A DNA stretch of 64,000 nt from a bacterium 1XD8-76 (GTDB lineage: Bacteria > Bacillota > Clostridia > Lachnospirales > Lachnospiraceae). The position numbers were made by a program, and so were the translations under genes. Where the stretch lies: contig RAZE01000003.1 of the NCBI GenBank assembly GCA_003611955.1, positions 175,345-239,344 on the forward strand, written 5' to 3'. Positions 59,203-64,000 of the stretch are shown here, piece after piece (within the stretch, counting starts at the first letter, position 1; the number at the start of each line of letters is the position of its first letter). The notes below the pieces were generated by a model. The model was not told the DNA's origin. It saw only the letters and a program-made list of their open reading frames with translations, and ran no database searches.

Positions 59203-60730
59203 AAAAGAAGTGCTGTTTGAAGTACAGCATATTTATAAAAGTTTTTCCGGCGTTCCCGTATTAAAAGATCTGGGATTTTCCATAAAAAAGGGCGAGATTC
59301 ATGCGTTGATGGGGGAAAACGGTGCAGGAAAATCTACCATTATCAAGATTATAACCGGCATATATACAAAGGATGCCGGAAGTTTTCTGCACAATGGAAA
59401 AGAAGTAAAGATTAACGGAAAGAAGGACGCTGAAAAAATTGGAATTAGTACGATTTTTCAGGAGTTAAGCCTTATTCCGGTTTTGAGTGTTGCAGAAAAT
59501 ATTTATCTTGGGAAAGAGAGTGTGAATATTTTCGGTAAAGTCAATAAGAAAGAAAGACTGAAAAAGGCGCAGGAATTAATTGATCAGTATGAATTTCCGC
59601 TTCGTGCAGATGAAAAAGTTGAGAATTTGAGCATTGCACAAAAACAGCTGGTAGAAATATTGAAAGCCTTGTCAACAAAGGCATCCATATTGATCATGGA
59701 TGAGCCGACGGCGTCGCTAACTACGACAGAGAGTCAACATCTGTTTAAAATCATCAGGGAGTTATCGTACAAAGGAGTCAGTATTCTTTATATTTCACAC
59801 CGTATGGAAGAGGTGTATGCACTTTCTGATGCAATCACGGTTCTGAGGGATGGCAGACGTATGGGGACTTATGCGAGAGGAGAGGTAGAACCGGAGGAAA
59901 TTATCCGGTTAATGATAGGAAAAGATATTACGGACAAGGACAGTTATGCAGAACCAAGTAAAAATAGTGGCAAGAAACCGGTGCTGGAAGTGGAGCATTT
60001 AAAGATACCGGGAGTTATACAGGATGTGAGTTTTCAGGTATATCCCGGAGAAATTCTCGGGCTCAGCGGACTTATAGGAGCGGGAAGAACGGAAGTTTTA
60101 AGAGCAGTTTTTGGCGCGGACCCGACTGCATCTGGAAGTGTAAAGATCAAAGGAAACAGGTTGTCTTTAAGATCGGTGAAAGAAGCAGTCAAATACGGTA
60201 TTGGCTATGTGCCGGAAGACAGGGCGCTGGAAGGATTTGTTCCTCTGTGCTCCATAAAGCAGAACCTGATGTCAAGCAATCTGGACTGGGTGAAGACAGG
60301 AAAGTTTTTTGTGAATGTAAAGAAGGAAGAGGGGGTTACCGGAGAAGCTATAACGAAATTTGATATAAGACCTGATATGCCGGATCAGCTGGTGATCAAT
60401 CTTTCGGGAGGAAATCAACAAAAAGTTGTACTGGGGAAATGGCTGGAAAGGGATTTGACATTACTGTTGGTAGATGAGCCTACTGCCGGTGTGGATGTGG
60501 GGGCAAAGGATGAGATATATCGTTTGTTGAAAGCGCTCGTAAAAGACGGAGGAGCAGTGCTTTTGGTATCTTCTGATTTAAATGAGCTGTTAAAGCTTTC
60601 TAATAGAATTTTGGTGCTCCGCAATGGAGGTATTATAAAAGAGGCACTTGGCGGCAGTGTAAATGAAGAGCAGATCCTCGCGTATGCATCGGGTTTGAGG
60701 CAGGAGGAGGAAGAGATATATGAGCAATAA
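59195..60730 (+). CDS. Sugar ABC transporter ATPase with two nucleotide-binding domains (RbsA-like)
   Basis: 511 residues with two ABC domains. The first (about 1-245) has GENGAGKST, SLIPVLSVAENIYLG, NLSIAQKQLVEI, and IMDEPTASLT. The second (about 265-511) has GLSGLIGAGRTEVLRAVFG, a reduced P-loop as in RbsA/XylG, and LSGGNQQKVVLGKWLERD. This fused type powers ribose-family importers. ATG 59195 follows ATGAGGAGGAATTTTT. Confidence 0.92.
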   Translation: MDKKEVLFEVQHIYKSFSGVPVLKDLGFSIKKGEIHALMGENGAGKSTIIKIITGIYTKDAGSFLHNGKEVKINGKKDAEKIGISTIFQELSLIPVLSVAENIYLGKESVNIFGKVNKKERLKKAQELIDQYEFPLRADEKVENLSIAQKQLVEILKALSTKASILIMDEPTASLTTTESQHLFKIIRELSYKGVSILYISHRMEEVYALSDAITVLRDGRRMGTYARGEVEPEEIIRLMIGKDITDKDSYAEPSKNSGKKPVLEVEHLKIPGVIQDVSFQVYPGEILGLSGLIGAGRTEVLRAVFGADPTASGSVKIKGNRLSLRSVKEAVKYGIGYVPEDRALEGFVPLCSIKQNLMSSNLDWVKTGKFFVNVKKEEGVTGEAITKFDIRPDMPDQLVINLSGGNQQKVVLGKWLERDLTLLLVDEPTAGVDVGAKDEIYRLLKALVKDGGAVLLVSSDLNELLKLSNRILVLRNGGIIKEALGGSVNEEQILAYASGLRQEEEEIYEQ

Positions 60731-61697
60731 GATGAAAGTGATATTATATAAATATCGCTATATAATGATACTTTTAATTGTAGTTGCACTGTTGGCTATG
60801 GCAACACCGAAATTTTTTTCTGTTAACAATTTTATGAATATATTGTGGGCGGTTGCTGTTGTCGGCATTATCTCTATGGGTGGAACTTTTGTGATTCTTG
60901 TGGGGAAAATTGATTTGTCTGTAGGAAATATAGCGGCTTTGGCTGGTATTACATCTGCGCTTATGTTAAAATCAGACCATTCTATAGCATTGTCTGTTTT
61001 GAGTGCTTTGGCAGTTGGGGGAACTGCAGGAGCAATAAACGGTATTTTTGTAAGTAAATTAAAGGTGCCGCCATTTATTACGACATTGGCAGTCGGAAGT
61101 ATCCTTACAGGAATAGCTCAGATGGCAAGCGATGGAAAAACGATCAGCATTTTAGAGCAGAAACAGTATGTTTTTCTGGGAAGCGGAAAAATTTTAGGGA
61201 TTCCCTGTCCCGTGTTTGGCTTCGGGTTGGTATTTTTAATCTCTTTTTTTATTTTAAATAAAACGGTGTATGGAAGAAAGTGTTATCTGGCAGGCGGAAA
61301 TCCCAGAGCGGCAAGAATCTCTAATATAGCGGTTGACAAGATAGTAATTCTGGCATATGTGATCTGCGGAATTGCAGCATCTTTTGGCGGCGTAATGCTG
61401 ACTGCTTTAAATCAGCAGGCCAATGCGACAACTGCAAACGGATATGAACTGGATGTGATAGCAACAGTAGTGATAGGCGGAACCAGTATGAGTGGCGGCG
61501 TAGGTACCGTGCAGGGAACGGTTTTTGGCGTGATTCTTATAGGATTGATCAACAATGGATTAAACTTGCTAAGTGTTTCCGGTTCATGGCATCCGGTTGT
61601 AAAAGGAATCATTATTATTGCGGCAGTTGCATTTAACAATGTTTCAGTTAAATTTATGCGTTCTATGAAAGAAGATGGAAAGCAGGCGGCAGCATAA
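60720..61697 (+). CDS. Sugar ABC transporter permease (RbsC-like), second copy
   Basis: 325 residues. GIISMGGTFVILVGKIDLSVGNIAALAGI and GTSMSGGVGTVQGTVFGVILIG are the family signatures. It differs clearly from the first permease, so the importer channel is probably a heterodimer, less common in ribose-type systems. It overlaps the ATPase gene end by 11 bases, with AGGAGGAAGAGAT upstream. Confidence 0.87.
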   Translation: MSNKMKVILYKYRYIMILLIVVALLAMATPKFFSVNNFMNILWAVAVVGIISMGGTFVILVGKIDLSVGNIAALAGITSALMLKSDHSIALSVLSALAVGGTAGAINGIFVSKLKVPPFITTLAVGSILTGIAQMASDGKTISILEQKQYVFLGSGKILGIPCPVFGFGLVFLISFFILNKTVYGRKCYLAGGNPRAARISNIAVDKIVILAYVICGIAASFGGVMLTALNQQANATTANGYELDVIATVVIGGTSMSGGVGTVQGTVFGVILIGLINNGLNLLSVSGSWHPVVKGIIIIAAVAFNNVSVKFMRSMKEDGKQAAA

Positions 61698-61732
61698 GTG
61701 TTGTCGACGGCGTACAAAAAAGAGGTATAAAA

Positions 61733-62653
61733 ATGATTATTGATTGTCATGCACATATTATAGAACATCTTTCCGGTATGGGAGCCAGAGGGGAAGTACG
61801 TCCTGTGGGAAGAGGGATGGTCAGTTTTCTGGATGGTACGAAGCAGAAGGTTATACCGGAAGAATGCGGTGATAAAGAATATCTGGCGGAGACACTGATC
61901 AGACAGATGGATCAGGCAGGGATAGACAAAGCTGTGTTGTTGCATGGTCTTTTATATGGATTGCAAAATGAGTATATTTTTGAAACAGTAAAAAAATATC
62001 CAAATCGTTTCATAGGGTCGGGAAGCCTGGATCCATGTATCGAGCAGATCGATATGGTACTGGAGTGCCTGATCTATAAATTCGGATTCAGAATACTGAA
62101 ATTTGAAATCAGCACCGGAGCCGGAATGACAGGTATACACAGTGCTCTTAAAATTGATGGAATAGAGTTTGAGACGATATTCAAAAAGGCTGAAAAAGAA
62201 CATATTACACTCGTGTTTGATATAGGCAGGCGGGGAATGAAGAGTTATCAGATTCAGGAACTTTGTCGGGCCGCCAGAAAACATGATACTGTAAAATTTG
62301 TGGTCTGTCATTTGCTGGCAGCCGATGGAGAATGTTTCGATCAGTGGGAAGAGGATATGGGACAGCTTGCAGAGTGCAGAAATATCTGGTTTGATGTCAC
62401 GGCGGTTCTGTGGAATATGAGGGAACGGTACCCGTTTCCGAAAAGTGCTGATCTGATATATAGGGCAAAGAAAATAGTCGGCTCCAAACGCATGATGTGG
62501 GGAAGTGATGTCCCGCAGCTGTTGGTGATAGAAGATTATCGTAGACTGTATGATTTTCTTTTGGCAGATGACAGATTTTCTGATGCGGAAAGAGCAGATA
62601 TTTTGTGTAATACGGCAGCGGAGGTATATGGAATAAGGGAAGAGAAGGATTAA
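61733..62653 (+). CDS. Amidohydrolase-family metal hydrolase
   Basis: 306 residues. IIDCHAHI (H-x-H metal site) opens the TIM barrel, then MDQAGIDKAVLLHG, a KFEISTG strand (in the lysine position), VVCHLLA and MMWGSDVPQL with the final Asp. The type is Amidohydrolase_2, which includes lactonases and decarboxylases. In this locus, lactone opening of an oxidised sugar is a reasonable guess. The start codon ATG 61733 has AAAAAAGAGGTATAAAA. Confidence 0.78.
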   Translation: MIIDCHAHIIEHLSGMGARGEVRPVGRGMVSFLDGTKQKVIPEECGDKEYLAETLIRQMDQAGIDKAVLLHGLLYGLQNEYIFETVKKYPNRFIGSGSLDPCIEQIDMVLECLIYKFGFRILKFEISTGAGMTGIHSALKIDGIEFETIFKKAEKEHITLVFDIGRRGMKSYQIQELCRAARKHDTVKFVVCHLLAADGECFDQWEEDMGQLAECRNIWFDVTAVLWNMRERYPFPKSADLIYRAKKIVGSKRMMWGSDVPQLLVIEDYRRLYDFLLADDRFSDAERADILCNTAAEVYGIREEKD

Positions 62654-62693
62654 AACTTGTTTATGGACAATAAACGAAAGTGAGGAGAATAAA

Positions 62694-63923
62694 GTGGATT
62701 TTCGTAAGGATGCAGACCTGATTATCGAAAGAGCGATTCGGGATGTACAGCCGGACCAGGCGGTAAAAAAGGCGCTCGCGAGCCTGAAAATGCCCCAGGG
62801 AAGGTTGATCGTGGTATCGCTCGGGAAAGCGGCATGGCAGATGGCAAAGGCAGCGAAAGATGTGCTGGGAGATCGGATAGATGCGGGCGTTATCATAACG
62901 AAATATGAGCATGCCAAAGGAGAGATCGAGTCGTACCGCATTTTTGAGGCTGGGCATCCCGTACCCGATGAAAATTCTTTCAGAGGGACGGAATATGCGG
63001 CGGATATGGTTGGGAACCTGTCAAAAGAGGATCTGGTGATCATGCTGATATCGGGGGGAGGTTCTGCTCTTTTCGAGATACCGCTCTGCACGCTGGAAGA
63101 GTTGCAGGATGTGACAAGGCAGCTCTTGTCCTGCGGCGCGGATATCAAGGAGATGAATATCGTCAGGAAGCGTCTCTCTGCGGTGAAGGGAGGAAAATTT
63201 GCGAAGATGTGCTATCCCGCGCATGTGTTTGCGGTAGTACTTTCAGATATTCTGGGGGATCCCCTTGATATGATCGCTTCGGGACCGGCGTACCCGGATT
63301 CCTCGACAACGCTTATGTGCCTGGCTGTAGTGGAGAAATATGGTCTGGTATTGACAGAAAATGTAAAAAAACTGTTGGAGCAGGAAACACCGAAAATCTG
63401 TAACAATGTGACTACTGTGATTACGGGAAGCGTGCAGGAACTGTGTATTTCAGCTTCGAGAACCTGCAGAGAGCTGGGATATGAGCCTTTTGTGCTGACT
63501 TCGAGCCTGAATTGTATGGCAAAGGAAGCGGGAACCTTTCTCGGGGCGATCGCAAGGCAGTATCAAAATTGTAAAAAATCGTTGGCTTTCCTTGCGGGAG
63601 GAGAGACGGTGGTGCAGCTCACAGGAAATGGCATTGGAGGGCGCAATCAGGAGCTGGTGCTGGCGGCGGCGGAAGCGATACGGGGCATGGAAAACGTGGC
63701 TGTATTTTCCTTCGGCTCAGATGGAACAGACGGACCGACAGATGCGGCAGGGGGATTTGTGGATGGCAGTACTTATGGTAAATTAAGAGAAGCGGGATAT
63801 CGAATCAGCAGTGTTCTCTTACAGAATGACTCTTATCATGCACTGGAAAAATGCGACGGTCTGATTAAAACGGGACCTACAGGAACCAATGTAAATGATC
63901 TGGCATGTATACTGATCAGGTAA
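62694..63923 (+). CDS. Glycerate 2-kinase, MOFRL family
   Basis: 409 residues. The N-terminal part has VVSLGKAAWQMAKAAKD, VPDENSFRGTEYAADMV and MLISGGGSALFEIP. The C-terminal MOFRL part has FLAGGETVVQLTGNGIGGRNQELVLAAAEAI (with GGRNQE) and SDGTDGPTDAAGGFVDG. It phosphorylates glycerate to 2-phosphoglycerate (some members are wrongly named hydroxypyruvate reductase). It would bring the three-carbon acid end product of the locus to glycolysis. The start is GTG 62694 after GTGAGGAGAATAAA. Confidence 0.87.
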   Translation: MDFRKDADLIIERAIRDVQPDQAVKKALASLKMPQGRLIVVSLGKAAWQMAKAAKDVLGDRIDAGVIITKYEHAKGEIESYRIFEAGHPVPDENSFRGTEYAADMVGNLSKEDLVIMLISGGGSALFEIPLCTLEELQDVTRQLLSCGADIKEMNIVRKRLSAVKGGKFAKMCYPAHVFAVVLSDILGDPLDMIASGPAYPDSSTTLMCLAVVEKYGLVLTENVKKLLEQETPKICNNVTTVITGSVQELCISASRTCRELGYEPFVLTSSLNCMAKEAGTFLGAIARQYQNCKKSLAFLAGGETVVQLTGNGIGGRNQELVLAAAEAIRGMENVAVFSFGSDGTDGPTDAAGGFVDGSTYGKLREAGYRISSVLLQNDSYHALEKCDGLIKTGPTGTNVNDLACILIR

Positions 63924-63929
63924 CAAAAT

Positions 63930-64000
63930 GGGGCTGTTGCAAAAGTAGCTGAACAATCGCTACTGGAGCAATGGCTCCGTTTTTGTGTCTAAAAACAGAA
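63930..64000. mobile_element. Possible insertion-sequence end
   Basis: GGGGCTGTTGCAAAA (63930-63944) lies 6 bases after the glycerate kinase stop and resembles the terminal inverted repeats of several IS families. A short GGAGCaatGGCTCC-type hairpin followed by TTTTT lies at about 63961-63985. No transposase is visible because the window ends. Confidence 0.4.

Overview
The window joins the late half of an integrated tailed phage (about 1-26,800) to ordinary chromosome (about 26,800-64,000) of a Gram-positive anaerobe. Strong AGGAGG-type ribosome sites, frequent TTG/GTG starts, the 4Fe-4S aldo/keto reductase remnants, Bce-like resistance genes, a DhaK/DhaL locus and the phage gene types suggest a gut Lachnospiraceae/Clostridiales genome. 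That placement is inference; no rRNA or marker gene is present.

Prophage (1-26,800). The order is a cell-wall hydrolase, a damaged stretch (helicase N-terminus, a composite small ORF, terminase C-terminus), a head module (gpW, portal, prohead protease, major capsid, cement protein, head-tail joining), a P2-type contractile tail (sheath, tube, E/E' chaperones with a -1 slippery site, tape measure, X, D, V, U, gp25-like, J, I, fibre), a diversity-generating retroelement (DGR), and a lysis cassette (XhlA-like, holin, endolysin). The DGR is the standout. A 109-bp variable repeat at the 3' end of the adhesin-like gene (19893-21182) differs from a downstream 109-bp template repeat at 14 positions, 13 of them template adenines. 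A reverse transcriptase with YMDD and LGFYISQ motifs follows. No Avd gene is evident. The terminase lacks its ATPase half, so this copy probably cannot package DNA unaided.

Phage right end (25,567-26,830). A bidirectional terminator, a small AbrB-like gene, a strongly structured RNA locus closed by a perfect 13-bp stem (possibly an orphan IscB/HEARO-type RNA) and two small reverse-strand genes lead to a junction inside an aldo/keto reductase gene, whose N-terminus is missing.

Host region (26,830-54,058). Scattered aldo/keto reductase fragments are followed by an MBL-fold lipoprotein, an AraC regulator, a metal-responsive ArsR/HMA/P-type ATPase group, an XRE regulator, an EamA transporter, a divergent cis-prenyltransferase, a DapB-like dehydrogenase, a MerR regulator divergent from a MATE pump across a 19-bp-spacer promoter, a PTS-IIC-like membrane protein, a second MATE pump, a chemotaxis receptor, an FMN-binding lipoprotein, a beta-carbonic anhydrase, a two-component system with an FtsX-type ABC transporter, and glutamine synthetase.

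Sugar/polyol locus (52,259-63,923). A DhaR-like regulator with a degenerate AAA+ domain diverges from dhaK-dhaL, a zinc alcohol dehydrogenase, a ribose-type ABC importer with two permeases, an amidohydrolase and a MOFRL-type glycerate kinase. Together they look like uptake, oxidation and phosphorylation of a small polyol or sugar acid feeding triose phosphate and phosphoglycerate; the substrate is unknown. The window ends with what may be an insertion-sequence terminus.
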